A stretch of 64,000 nt of DNA from Virgifigura deserti (GTDB lineage: Bacteria; Pseudomonadota; Alphaproteobacteria; Dongiales; Dongiaceae). Under the pieces are notes generated by a model. The model saw only the letters and a list, made by a program, of their open reading frames with translations, did no database searches and was not told the DNA's origin. The translations under genes were made by a program, and so were the position numbers. The stretch is from the NCBI GenBank assembly GCA_003576685.1, contig QOZR01000001.1:1-64000 (forward strand), given 5' to 3'. Every line of letters starts with the position of its first letter. Within the stretch, counting starts at the first letter, position 1. This document shows positions 32,448-40,665 of the stretch, in pieces.

Positions 32448-33295
32448 TTATCGAAATTCCGTAATGGAGATACGCGATTATCTCCGGCGGGCGATCCGTC
32501 GGCCTCGCCATCCGGGAGGAACAGCGTCACGCCCTGCTGATCCAGCAGCCGTGCGAGCTTCGCCGGCGGCGGGGCATCGGTGAACACCCCTTCGACCTCC
32601 GAGACATGGCAGACGCGGACCATGGCGTCGCCGCTGAACTTGCTATGGTCGAGCGCGACGAAGCGGCGGCGCGCGATCGACATGGCGGTAATCGACACCT
32701 GGACGTCGCGGTAGTCGTAATCCAGCATCTCGCCATCCTCGTCGATCACGCCGATGCCGAAGATGCCGTAGCCGACCCGGAACTTCCGGAGGAACTCGCT
32801 GGTGGCCTCGCCGGTGATGGCGCGGTCGCGGTTCCGCAGCATGCCGCCGGCGACGATGATCTCGAAGTCGGTCCGCTCGCTCAGAAGCGAGGCGACGTCC
32901 ATATGGTTGGTGATCACCCGCAGCTTTTCATGCTGCAGCAGCGCCTCGGCGACCGCCTCCATCGTCGTTCCGATATCGATGAAGAGCGAGGCGCCGTTCG
33001 GAATCTGGGCTGCGACCAGTTTAGCGATCCGGCGTTTCTCCGCGGCGTGGCGGATCTTGCGGTTACCGTAGGCGAGGCGGTCGGCCTGCTCCGGAAGGCC
33101 GGCGCCGCCATGATAGCGGCGCAGCAGCTGCTGCCGGGCCAGTTCCTTGATGTCGCGCCGGATCGTCTGGGCCGAGACGCCGAAATCCTGTGCGAGCTGC
33201 TCGATCGCGACGAAGCCCTTGCGCTGAACGAGATCCAGAATCCGGGCGTGCCGCCCCTGCATTTCCGCCGGAATCGCTCGCGCCGCGTCGTCCAT
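32444..33295 (-). CDS. DeoR/GlpR-family transcriptional regulator
   Basis: This 283-aa regulator has an N-terminal helix-turn-helix (RHARILDLVQRKGFVAIEQLAQDFGVSAQTIRRDIKELARQQLLRRYHGGA) and a C-terminal sugar-phosphate sensor domain with SLFIDIGTTMEAVAEALL, ITNHMDVA and GVIDEDGEMLDYDYRDVQV. The GlpR type responds to glycerol-3-phosphate or similar phosphates. It immediately precedes the Ugp-like importer on the same strand and very likely represses it. The inverted repeat at 33331-33358 ahead of it is a candidate site. Confidence 0.88.
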   Translation of the reverse strand: MDDAARAIPAEMQGRHARILDLVQRKGFVAIEQLAQDFGVSAQTIRRDIKELARQQLLRRYHGGAGLPEQADRLAYGNRKIRHAAEKRRIAKLVAAQIPNGASLFIDIGTTMEAVAEALLQHEKLRVITNHMDVASLLSERTDFEIIVAGGMLRNRDRAITGEATSEFLRKFRVGYGIFGIGVIDEDGEMLDYDYRDVQVSITAMSIARRRFVALDHSKFSGDAMVRVCHVSEVEGVFTDAPPPAKLARLLDQQGVTLFLPDGEADGSPAGDNRVSPLRNFDN

Positions 33296-33330
33296 CCTTG
33301 CCCGACCTCCTCGCCAAATGATCGGCCGAG

Positions 33331-33358
33331 CTTACATCACCTCGCCGCGCAATGTAAG
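33331..33358. promoter_or_regulatory. Inverted repeat CTTACAT-N14-ATGTAAG upstream of the DeoR gene
   Basis: Perfect 7-bp arms at 33331-33337 and 33352-33358 lie in the 72-nt gap between the nitrile hydratase alpha gene and the DeoR-family gene. It is a candidate autoregulatory operator; the alternative is a weak transcript hairpin. Confidence 0.4.
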
Positions 33359-33367
33359 AAAGGTGAC

Positions 33368-33988
33368 TTAGGGCTGGCGAGCGAGAGCGACGCCGATCAT
33401 GCTGTCGCGGGTCACCAGAGCGGCGAGTTCCGCCTCGCTGAAGCCGTCGGTGTCCGAGGGCCGCATCGGAATCACCAGATAGCGCATGTCGGCGGTGGAA
33501 TCGTGGACCCGCACCGCGACATCGGCCGGGAGGTCGGTGCCGAACTCGGCGAGGACGGCACGCGGCTCGCGCACCGCCCGCGATCGGTAGGCGCGGCTCT
33601 TGTACCAGTCCGGCGGCAAGCCGAGGAGCAGCCGCGGATAGCAGGAGCAGAGCGTGCAGACGATCAGGTTATGGGCGTCCGGCGTGTTCTCGACGGCGAC
33701 CAGATTGGTTCCTCCGATGTCGATCCCGAGCTCTCGGCAGGCCGCCGATCCGTCCGCCAGCAGCCGCGCCTTGAAGGCGGGATCGACCCAGGCGCGGGCC
33801 ACCACGCGGGCGCCGTCGGCCGGGCTGCGCGCATCCATCGCCTCCACCGCTTCGCGAATTTCGGCGGCCGCGAGCACGCCTTTCTCGACCAGGAGTTCGC
33901 GCACCGCCGCCTCCATTCGCTGATAATAGGAGAGGGGGCCATCCTGATCGGGCAGCGTTTCATGCGGGTGGTTGTGCTCTTCGGTCAT
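33368..33988 (-). CDS. nthA: Nitrile hydratase alpha subunit, cobalt type
   Basis: Nitrile hydratase converts nitriles to amides, and this subunit binds the low-spin metal. The 206-aa protein shows the ligand motif VCTLCSCYPRLLLGLPPDWYKS; Thr after the first Cys marks the Co type (Fe types have Ser). RAVREPRAVLAEFG and DSTADMRYLVIPMRP are further family blocks. The ATG at 33988 begins MTEEHNHPHE; longer frames were rejected. It follows two small genes for the halves of the beta subunit. No metallochaperone/activator gene is adjacent. Thiocyanate hydrolase gamma subunit is the main alternative. Confidence 0.88.
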   Translation of the reverse strand: MTEEHNHPHETLPDQDGPLSYYQRMEAAVRELLVEKGVLAAAEIREAVEAMDARSPADGARVVARAWVDPAFKARLLADGSAACRELGIDIGGTNLVAVENTPDAHNLIVCTLCSCYPRLLLGLPPDWYKSRAYRSRAVREPRAVLAEFGTDLPADVAVRVHDSTADMRYLVIPMRPSDTDGFSEAELAALVTRDSMIGVALARQP

Positions 33989-34049
33989 GGTGCTGTTCCC
34001 CACTATTTCGGGCTGAGGCTGAGTCTCCCATCGAAGCACGAGGGGGTCA

Positions 34050-34334
34050 TCAGGCCGGCTCCAGCCAGTGCTCATAGAGCTCGATATCGACCGTATCCGC
34101 CGTTGGCCCGGCATAATCGGGCCAGACCTCGCGCTGCGCGAAGCGGACCCGGTAAAGCGGCTTCGCCGGCAGTCCGGTTCGGCCATAGGCCAGCTCCTCC
34201 GGGTTCGCAAACGCGCCGCAGAGCCGTTCGACGACGCCCGCCTTGCCGCGGATGTAGAACGGCGTGCGGACATGGCCGGGTGGATCGGCGTGGCGTACCG
34301 CGACGCGGTCGCCGGCGGCGAAGCGGGCGATCAC
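34050..34334 (-). CDS. Nitrile hydratase beta subunit, C-terminal half as separate protein
   Basis: This 94-aa protein corresponds to the SH3-like C-terminal domain of nitrile hydratase beta. It begins MIARFAAGDRVAVRHADPPGHVRTPFYIRGKAGVVERL, contains the family proline-rich turn, and ends DTVDIELYEHWLEPA. Its start overlaps the stop of the N-terminal-half gene by 4 nt (ATGA). Three-subunit enzymes with such a split beta are known: toyocamycin nitrile hydratase and thiocyanate hydrolase. It is not a recent frameshift, because the two frames are joined by a normal coupled stop/start. Confidence 0.85.
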   Translation of the reverse strand: MIARFAAGDRVAVRHADPPGHVRTPFYIRGKAGVVERLCGAFANPEELAYGRTGLPAKPLYRVRFAQREVWPDYAGPTADTVDIELYEHWLEPA

Positions 34335-34642
34335 GGCTGCTCCTCCGCGGCGCGCGCCTCGATTTCGGCCATCTTGCGGCCGAGCTCATCGACGGTGAAG
34401 ACGCCTTTCTCGATCAGCAGGGTCGTGGCCGAGGCCAGCCACTTTTCGTAATAGGAAAGCCGCCCATAGGCTTCGGCGCCGAGACCCTCGATGGCGCGGC
34501 GGCGCTCGTCGACGCGCAGGACACCCTTGGCGCCGAGCAGCACCATCATCGCATCGATCCGCTTCTCCCAGAGCGCGTAGTCATGCTCGCTGCGGTCGAT
34601 CGGCCCGTCGGGCAGACCGCCGAGATCGTGAATGCCGCGCAT
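34331..34642 (-). CDS. Nitrile hydratase beta subunit, N-terminal half as separate protein
   Basis: This 103-aa protein begins MRGIHDLGGLPDGPI, the standard start of nitrile hydratase beta (GIHDLGG), and continues with the helical EHDYALWEKRIDAMMVLL and YGRLSYYEKWLASATTLLIEKGVFTVDEL. The ATG at 34642 has GGAGG seven bases upstream, so an ATG at 34654 was rejected. It is the first gene of the three-gene unit beta-N, beta-C, alpha, the same order as scnBAC of thiocyanate hydrolase. Confidence 0.85.
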   Translation of the reverse strand: MRGIHDLGGLPDGPIDRSEHDYALWEKRIDAMMVLLGAKGVLRVDERRRAIEGLGAEAYGRLSYYEKWLASATTLLIEKGVFTVDELGRKMAEIEARAAEEQP

Positions 34643-34728
34643 GATCGCCTCCATTCGGTTCGAGCCGGTACATGGTCTTATCTGACCGGCAGTCGCGGCC
34701 GACCGTCAAGCCCCCCGTCACGCCCCCG

Positions 34729-35664
34729 TCAAACCCTGTGGCGAAGATCGACCGAACGCGAGCCACGCCTTCGCCGGCGATCCGACAAGCGAGCCAGCGC
34801 GACACCGCCGGCGACGATCAGGACCGCCCCCCACAGCGTCGTCGCCGCAGGCAGCTCGCCGAACGCGATCCAGCCGATCACGGCGGCGAACAGGATCCAG
34901 CTATAACCATAGGGCGCGAGAAAGGCGGCATCGGCCAGCCGATAACCGCGGATATTGCAATATTGGCCCGACAAAGCCAGCGGTCCCAGCAGGCCGAGGG
35001 CACCGAGCTGCGCCCAGCCCATCGGCTGCCAGATCGACAGCGCCGGACCGACCAGAAGCAGGGCGGCAAAGAAGTTGACGTGGAGCAGCACGGTCCAGGC
35101 GCTCTCGCGGCTGGACAGAACCTTGAGGAGAACGGTCTCGGAGGCGATCAGCAGCGCGCCGAGAAGCGCGATCCATGCCGCGGGGGTAATCGCGACCGCG
35201 CCGACACCGCTACCGCGACTGCCACCCTGGGCAACGATCAGGGCGCCGCTGGCACAGGCCAGGGCCGCGACCCAATGCAGTCCGCTCACCCGTTCACGCA
35301 AGATGGCGACGGCCAGAATCATGGCCAGCATGCCTGCCGTCAGGCCGATCGCGGTGGCGTCGGCCAGCGGCAGACGGGTCGCGGCATGTATCGCGCAGAT
35401 GCCGCCGCCGGCACCGCAGATGCCGCGCAGCAGATGCAGAGGCCGGCGCCGACTGTCGATCGCGCCGCGAATGCGACCACGGACGAGCGCGGCAGCCGAT
35501 ATGGCCGCGAAACCGCTGAGATAGCGGATGAAGATGATCTGCAGGGCCGGAATGGCACCGCCCGTGAGTTTGCCTGAGGCGAACACAAGCGAGAACAGGA
35601 ACGTGCCGGCAAGGGCCCAAAGCACGGCCTGCGTTCTATCGCCGAGTGACCATGGCCCGCGCAT
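34729..35664 (-). CDS. EamA/DMT-family transporter
   Basis: This 311-aa inner-membrane protein has ten predicted helices in two EamA repeats; the first begins ALAGTFLFSLVFASGKLTG and the second AAWIALLGALLIASETVLLKVLSS. It belongs to the drug/metabolite transporter superfamily and probably exports amino acids or metabolites; the substrate is unknown. It is divergent from a LysR gene, with a 16-bp perfect palindrome between them, a usual arrangement for a LysR-controlled exporter. The C-terminal tail is strongly basic. Confidence 0.85.
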   Translation of the reverse strand: MRGPWSLGDRTQAVLWALAGTFLFSLVFASGKLTGGAIPALQIIFIRYLSGFAAISAAALVRGRIRGAIDSRRRPLHLLRGICGAGGGICAIHAATRLPLADATAIGLTAGMLAMILAVAILRERVSGLHWVAALACASGALIVAQGGSRGSGVGAVAITPAAWIALLGALLIASETVLLKVLSSRESAWTVLLHVNFFAALLLVGPALSIWQPMGWAQLGALGLLGPLALSGQYCNIRGYRLADAAFLAPYGYSWILFAAVIGWIAFGELPAATTLWGAVLIVAGGVALARLSDRRRRRGSRSVDLRHRV

Positions 35665-35746
35665 CGCCGCTCCGCAGGTGACATCCGATAGTGCGTTGAT
35701 GCCGCGTTTCGGATGTGCTGCGGAGCCCCGGATCCGCTATAACAGG

Positions 35747-35762
35747 CATGCGTGCACGCATG
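35747..35762. promoter_or_regulatory. Perfect 16-bp palindrome between EamA and LysR genes
   Basis: CATGCGTGCACGCATG is a perfect 16-bp palindrome located 26 nt before the LysR start and 83 nt before the EamA start. It contains a T-N11-A core. It is a good candidate operator for the LysR protein controlling both genes. Confidence 0.6.
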
Positions 35763-35787
35763 GCTTGGCTGATAGGGGTATGCCGAG

Positions 35788-36702
35788 ATGAATTGGGAAG
35801 ATTTGCGCCTCCTCGACGCCGCGGCGCGGACAGGCAGCCAGTCGGCGGCGGCGCGGCTGCTGGGCATGAGCCAGCCCAAATTGAGCCGGCGCTTGCGGGC
35901 GCTGGAGGAAACCGTTGGCGCCCGGCTGTTCGACCGCCTGCCGCAAGGGCTCGTGCCGACCCCGGCCGGCGAACGCCTGATCCCCCTCGTCGCGGAGATG
36001 AGTGTGGCGGCGGAGGCCGTTTCCCGCGCCAAGCCGGCTCTTACTCAGCAGCTCGGCGGGACGGTGCGCATTTCGGTTGACGAGGTGCTGGCCCGTTTCC
36101 TTACCGATTACCTCGACGAGTTGCTGGACGCCGCGCCGGGCGTCGAGATCGAGCTCCTGGCCGACCATGTATTCGCCAATCTGTCGCGCCGCGAGGCGGA
36201 CCTGCTGATCCGCCAGTGCCTGCCGGAGGGCGGAAGCGTGATCAGCAAGCGGCTGGGCGACATCGGCTATGCCGTCTATGGCGCCCGCGCTTATGTCGAT
36301 CGCCGGCCGGCGGCCTGGACCGACGATCGCTACTATGACTGCGACTGGGTCGGCTTCGCCGAGGAGCGTCTGTGGTTCGGCCCGCAGAAGCGCTGGCTGG
36401 ACGAGCGGCTGGCGCGGCCGCCGCGCGTACGGACGAATCAGGCGACCGTGGCGCTCGATGCCGTTCGCGCAGGATCCGGGCTCGCCGTCCTGCCCTGCTT
36501 CATGGCCGACGATCTGCCTGAGCTCGTGCGCCTCACCGACCCGATCACGGCGCTGACCGGCCGGGAGTATCTGCTGATCCACCGCGATGTCTTGCGCGAG
36601 CCCGCGGTCCGGACCGTGACGGATGCGCTGACAGCGGTCTTCGCGCGGCAACGCCGCCGCCTTGCGGGCGAGCCACCAGGGATGGCCGGCGTCGCCGAAT
36701 AG
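35788..36702 (+). CDS. LysR-family transcriptional regulator
   Basis: The protein has 304 aa. The helix-turn-helix is MNWEDLRLLDAAARTGSQSAAARLLGMSQPKLSRRLRALEETVGARLFDRLPQGLVPTPAGERL. The effector-binding domain spans residues about 90-290. It carries a Gly/Ala-rich hinge and a late FAxVPxF-like hydrophobic segment (GSGLAVLPCFMADDLPELVRL). It is divergent from an EamA exporter that it probably controls. The next plus-strand gene is parC, 183 nt away and functionally unrelated. Confidence 0.87.
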   Translation: MNWEDLRLLDAAARTGSQSAAARLLGMSQPKLSRRLRALEETVGARLFDRLPQGLVPTPAGERLIPLVAEMSVAAEAVSRAKPALTQQLGGTVRISVDEVLARFLTDYLDELLDAAPGVEIELLADHVFANLSRREADLLIRQCLPEGGSVISKRLGDIGYAVYGARAYVDRRPAAWTDDRYYDCDWVGFAEERLWFGPQKRWLDERLARPPRVRTNQATVALDAVRAGSGLAVLPCFMADDLPELVRLTDPITALTGREYLLIHRDVLREPAVRTVTDALTAVFARQRRRLAGEPPGMAGVAE

Positions 36703-36885
36703 GGGGTACTCCGCCGCGATACCGGCGGTCCGATCACTACTGATCTCCCGACTCCGGAGGCTCGCCGGCAATGGTGATCGGAACGGCGGTATGCGCTGGA
36801 TTTCCTTGGATTCTCAAGCTTGTCCGGCTATATTTACCATAGTCGCCTTAGCGAAATTTCAACGAAAATCCACTAGGGAACTCGA

Positions 36886-39123
36886 ATGAGTAAGAAGGCT
36901 GCGTCAGCGCCGCCGCCGACGGGCGAGATCCGCGTCACGGACCTCGCTGACGCGCTCGGCGAGCGTTATCTTTCCTACGCCCTGTCGACGATCATGTCGC
37001 GGTCGCTGCCCGATGTGCGCGACGGGCTGAAGCCCGTGCATCGCCGGCTTCTCTATGCGATGCGCCAGCTCCATCTCGATCCGGGCTCGGGGTTCAAGAA
37101 GTCGGCCCGTGTCGTCGGTGACGTGATCGGTAAGTTCCACCCCCATGGCGACGCGGCGATCTATGACGCCATGGTCCGCTTGGCGCAGGACTTCGCGGTC
37201 CGCTACCCGCTGGTCGACGGGCAGGGCAATTTCGGCAATATCGACGGCGATAACGCCGCGGCCATGCGCTATACCGAAGCACGGCTGACCGCGGTCGCCG
37301 GCGCGCTGCTCGAGGGAATCGACGAGGACGCGGTCGATTTCCGCTCGACCTATGACGGGGAGGGGATCGAGCCGGTGGTTCTGCCGGCGAACTTCCCGAA
37401 CCTGCTGGCGAACGGCTCGCAGGGGATCGCCGTCGGCATGGCGACCAGCATCCCGCCGCACAATGTCGGCGAGATCTGCGACGCGCTCGCGCATCTCATC
37501 AAGTACCCGAACGCCACGATCGCCAAGCTCGTCTTCCTGATGCCGGGACCCGATTTCCCGACCGGCGGCGTACTGGTCGAGAATCGCGACGCGCTGGTCG
37601 AAGCCTATCGCACCGGCCGTGGCTCGATGCGCCTGCGCGCCCGCTGGGAGGTCGAGAAGCTGAAGGGCGGCGGCTGGCAGATCATCGTCACCGAGATCCC
37701 CTACCAGGTTCAGAAGTCGCGGCTGATCGAGAAGATCGCCGAGCTGCTGCAGGCGCGCAAGCTCACCCTCCTCGCCGATATTCGCGACGAGTCGACGGAA
37801 GACGTCCGCCTCGTGCTCGAGCCGAAGAGCCGCAACGTCGACCCCGAGATGCTGATGGAGTCGCTGTTCCGTCAGACCGAGCTGGAGAGTCGCTTCGGTC
37901 TGAACATGAACGTGCTCGACGGCTCCAACACGCCGCGGCTGATGTCTCTGCCGGAGGTCCTCCAGGCCTTCCTCGACCATCGCCGCGACGTGCTGCTGCG
38001 GCGGACCCGCCATCGGCTGGCCGAGATCGAGCGGCGGCTGGAGATCCTCGGCGGCTATCTGATCGCCTATCTGAACATCGACGAGGTGATCCGCATCATC
38101 CGCGAGGAGGACGATCCCAAGCGGGTGATGATGAAGCGTTGGGACCTCACCGAGTTGCAAGCCGACGCCATCCTCAACATGCGCCTGAAGGCCTTGCGCA
38201 AGCTCGAGGAGATCGAGATCCGCAAGGAGTTCGACGCGCTGAAGGCAGAGCAGAAGGACCTCAAGCGGCTGGTCAAGGACGAAGATCGGCAGTGGAAGGA
38301 GATCGCGGCCCAGATCGCCGCGCTAAAGAAGCAGTTCGGCCCGCAGACCGAGCTCGGCCGGCGGCGCACGGAGCTGGGAGAGGCGCCCACGGCGGTGGTC
38401 ATTCCGCTCGACGCCTTCGTGGAACGCGAACCGGTGACGGTGATCTGCTCGGACAAGGGCTGGATCCGTACGCTGAAGGGGCATGTCACCGACACGAGCG
38501 ACCTCAAATACAAGGAGGGCGACCGACCGCGCTTCCAGATCCATGCGGAGACGACCGACAAGCTGCTGCTGTTCGGCACCAACGGCCGGTTCTACACGCT
38601 CGGCGTCGACAAGCTGCCGGGCGGCCGCGGTCATGGCGAGCCGGTGCGGCTGATGATCGATCTCGGCAACGATCAAGACATCGTGGCGATGTTCGTCCAT
38701 CGCCCCGAAAGCAAGCTGCTGGTGGCGTCCGCTGACGGCCGCGGCTTCGTCGTGCCCGAGGCCGAGGTGCTGGCGCAGACGCGCGGCGGCAAGCAGGCGC
38801 TGAACCTGGCCGCCGGCGTCGAGGCCCAGGCCTGCGTGCCGGCGGAAGGCGATACGGTTGCGGTGCTCGGGCAGAACCGGAAGCTCCTGGTATTCCCGCT
38901 GGAGCAGGTGCCGGAGATGACTCGCGGCCGCGGCGTCATCCTGCAGAAATACAAGGATGGCGGTCTCTCCGACGTCAAGGTGTTCAGGCGGAGGGACGGG
39001 CTGACTTGGCGCATCGGCGAGCGCACCCGCACGGAAACCGACCTGCGATCCTGGCGCGGCGACCGCGCCCAGGCCGGGCGCCTGCCGCCGAACGGATTCC
39101 CGAAGACGAACCGTTTCGGTTGA
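36886..39123 (+). CDS. parC: DNA topoisomerase IV subunit A
   Basis: ParC is the DNA-cutting subunit of topoisomerase IV, which decatenates daughter chromosomes together with ParE. The 745-aa protein begins with the winged-helix entry [46 protein letters not shown], places the DNA-linking Tyr at residue 129 ([12 protein letters not shown]), and then has tower, coiled-coil and C-terminal beta-pinwheel domains. It is ParC rather than GyrA because it lacks a full GyrA-box (QRRGGKG) in the C-terminal region. The serine-bearing quinolone-resistance region reads [15 protein letters not shown]. parE is not in the window. Confidence 0.95.
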   Translation: MSKKAASAPPPTGEIRVTDLADALGERYLSYALSTIMSRSLPDVRDGLKPVHRRLLYAMRQLHLDPGSGFKKSARVVGDVIGKFHPHGDAAIYDAMVRLAQDFAVRYPLVDGQGNFGNIDGDNAAAMRYTEARLTAVAGALLEGIDEDAVDFRSTYDGEGIEPVVLPANFPNLLANGSQGIAVGMATSIPPHNVGEICDALAHLIKYPNATIAKLVFLMPGPDFPTGGVLVENRDALVEAYRTGRGSMRLRARWEVEKLKGGGWQIIVTEIPYQVQKSRLIEKIAELLQARKLTLLADIRDESTEDVRLVLEPKSRNVDPEMLMESLFRQTELESRFGLNMNVLDGSNTPRLMSLPEVLQAFLDHRRDVLLRRTRHRLAEIERRLEILGGYLIAYLNIDEVIRIIREEDDPKRVMMKRWDLTELQADAILNMRLKALRKLEEIEIRKEFDALKAEQKDLKRLVKDEDRQWKEIAAQIAALKKQFGPQTELGRRRTELGEAPTAVVIPLDAFVEREPVTVICSDKGWIRTLKGHVTDTSDLKYKEGDRPRFQIHAETTDKLLLFGTNGRFYTLGVDKLPGGRGHGEPVRLMIDLGNDQDIVAMFVHRPESKLLVASADGRGFVVPEAEVLAQTRGGKQALNLAAGVEAQACVPAEGDTVAVLGQNRKLLVFPLEQVPEMTRGRGVILQKYKDGGLSDVKVFRRRDGLTWRIGERTRTETDLRSWRGDRAQAGRLPPNGFPKTNRFG

Positions 39124-39215
39124 CGGCGCAGTTGCGGCTCGATGGCGGGGCGGGTAAGAACGTTAGCTCGCGGACGGGCGCATGCCCGGATCCATCTACA
39201 TAGGGGATCTTCTTG

Positions 39216-39833
39216 ATGAACGTTGCTCAATCCGCCCACTCGACGCCCGCTCACGTCACGCTTGCCGGCACGCTCTGGCCGGCAGGAAAAACGGCGCCGG
39301 CGCTGCGCTGGATCACGCTGATGGTCGTCGGCTCGCTCGCGCTTGCCGTGTCGGCGAAGCTCCATGTGCCCTTCTGGCCGGTGCCGCTGACGATGCAGCC
39401 TTTTGTCGTACTGGTGATCGGCGCCGCCTATGGATGGCGGCTCGGCGGTGCGACGGTCCTGCTCTATCTGGCCGAGGGCGCGACGGGGCTCCCGGTTTTC
39501 TCCGGGACGCCGGAGCGCGGGCTGGGGCTCGCCTATATGGCGGGACCGACCGGTGGCTATCTCATGGGATTCGCGTTCAGTGCCGCGGCGATTGGCTGGC
39601 TTGCCGAGCGCGGCTGGGACCGCGATCCGATCCGCACCTTTGCGGCGATGGCGTTCGGCCATGCGGTGATCTTCGTCTTCGGCGTGACATGGCTTGCCGG
39701 CTTCATGGGAAGCTTCGCCGCAGCCTGGGTGGCCGGCGCCGTTCCCTTTTATGTCGGAACGCTGGTGCAGACCGCTCTCGCCACTGCGGTTCTCCCGCTC
39801 GCTTGGCGGCTGGTGGGCCAACGCCGCGGCTGA
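39216..39833 (+). CDS. bioY: Biotin transporter substrate component BioY
   Basis: This 205-aa membrane S-component of an ECF-type vitamin importer has six predicted helices. It shows the BioY signatures AVSAKLHVPFWPVPLTMQPFVVL, YLAEGATGLPVFSG and MAGPTGGYLMGFAFSA. It captures biotin and either works with an ECF module (BioMN, absent here) or alone. The ATG at 39216 is chosen over the TTG one codon before it. A palindromic repeat follows the stop, perhaps acting as terminator. Confidence 0.93.
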   Translation: MNVAQSAHSTPAHVTLAGTLWPAGKTAPALRWITLMVVGSLALAVSAKLHVPFWPVPLTMQPFVVLVIGAAYGWRLGGATVLLYLAEGATGLPVFSGTPERGLGLAYMAGPTGGYLMGFAFSAAAIGWLAERGWDRDPIRTFAAMAFGHAVIFVFGVTWLAGFMGSFAAAWVAGAVPFYVGTLVQTALATAVLPLAWRLVGQRRG

Positions 39834-39849
39834 CAATTGATTCGGCTTG

Positions 39850-39917
39850 TCCCCACCCCAGCCCTCCCCCGGCTGAGCCGGGTGAGGGAGGGACCCGCGC
39901 AGCGGGAGGGTGGGGGC
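39850..39917. repeat. CCCTCCCCCGGC palindromic repeat, copy 2
   Basis: The inner stem 39862-39873/39877-39888 (one mismatch, TGA loop) and an outer CCCCACC/GGTGGGG pairing reproduce the design of the repeat at 29817-29881. It lies between convergent bioY and the second msrA. Confidence 0.8.
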
Positions 39918-39927
39918 TGAGCGACCT

Positions 39928-40584
39928 CTACTCTACCGTTTCCGCCAAGCCCGCCGGACAGGTGACTCCGGTGCCGCCGACACCGCAATAGCCGCCCGGG
40001 TTCTTCGCCAGATATTGCTGGTGATAGTCCTCAGCGTAGTAGAACTCCGGCGCGTCGAGAATTTCCGTCGTGATCGCGCCATAGCCATTCGTCGAAAGGA
40101 CGCGCTGATAGGCGTCGCGCGACGCCTCCGCGCGCGCTCTCTGCTGCGGTGAATAGACATAGATGCCGGACCGGTATTGCGTGCCGGTGTCGTTCCCTTG
40201 TCGCATGCCCTGCGTAGGGTCGTGGTTCTCCCAGAAGAGCTTCAGCAGCGCGTCATAGTCGGTCACCTTCGGGTCGAAGATGACGCGGACGACCTCGTTA
40301 TGGCCAGTAAGGCCCGTGCAGACCTCCTCATAGGTCGGATTGGGCGTGGTGCCGCCGGCATAGCCGACGGCGGTCGTGTAGACGCCCGGAGCCTGCCAGA
40401 ACTTGCGCTCGACACCCCAGAAACAGCCCATCCCGAACATCGCCATCTCGAGCCCGGCCGGGAAGGGCGGTTTCAACGGATGACCATTGACGGCGTGGCG
40501 GTCGGGGACCGGCATTTCCTCGGCACGCCCCGGCAGCGCATCTTCCGGCTTCGGCAGCTCTGTCTTCTTCGGCGTAAACCACAT
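39928..40584 (-). CDS. msrA: Peptide-methionine (S)-S-oxide reductase MsrA, cytoplasmic
   Basis: This is a second MsrA of 218 aa, without a signal peptide. The motif is [15 protein letters not shown] (GCFWG instead of the GCFWC of the exported copy), with [29 protein letters not shown] and [15 protein letters not shown]. Two C-terminal cysteines ([14 protein letters not shown]) provide the resolving thiols. It corresponds to the classical long MsrA acting on cytosolic proteins. The ATG at 40584 has AGGAG upstream; a longer in-frame start was rejected. Confidence 0.94.
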   Translation of the reverse strand: MWFTPKKTELPKPEDALPGRAEEMPVPDRHAVNGHPLKPPFPAGLEMAMFGMGCFWGVERKFWQAPGVYTTAVGYAGGTTPNPTYEEVCTGLTGHNEVVRVIFDPKVTDYDALLKLFWENHDPTQGMRQGNDTGTQYRSGIYVYSPQQRARAEASRDAYQRVLSTNGYGAITTEILDAPEFYYAEDYHQQYLAKNPGGYCGVGGTGVTCPAGLAETVE

Positions 40585-40665
40585 TGCTGTTTCTCCTCGC
40601 TTGCCCCCTGGATATAGGCGCTCCCCTCCCGCCGTGAAAGCCGGTGGTGGAGTCACCCACCGCCG

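Noticed and set aside
32606-34906. Long plus-strand open frame (766 codons) opposite the DeoR and nitrile hydratase genes
   Set aside because: Antisense shadow of genes with catalytic and DNA-binding motifs; Arg/Ala-rich with no recognisable domain.
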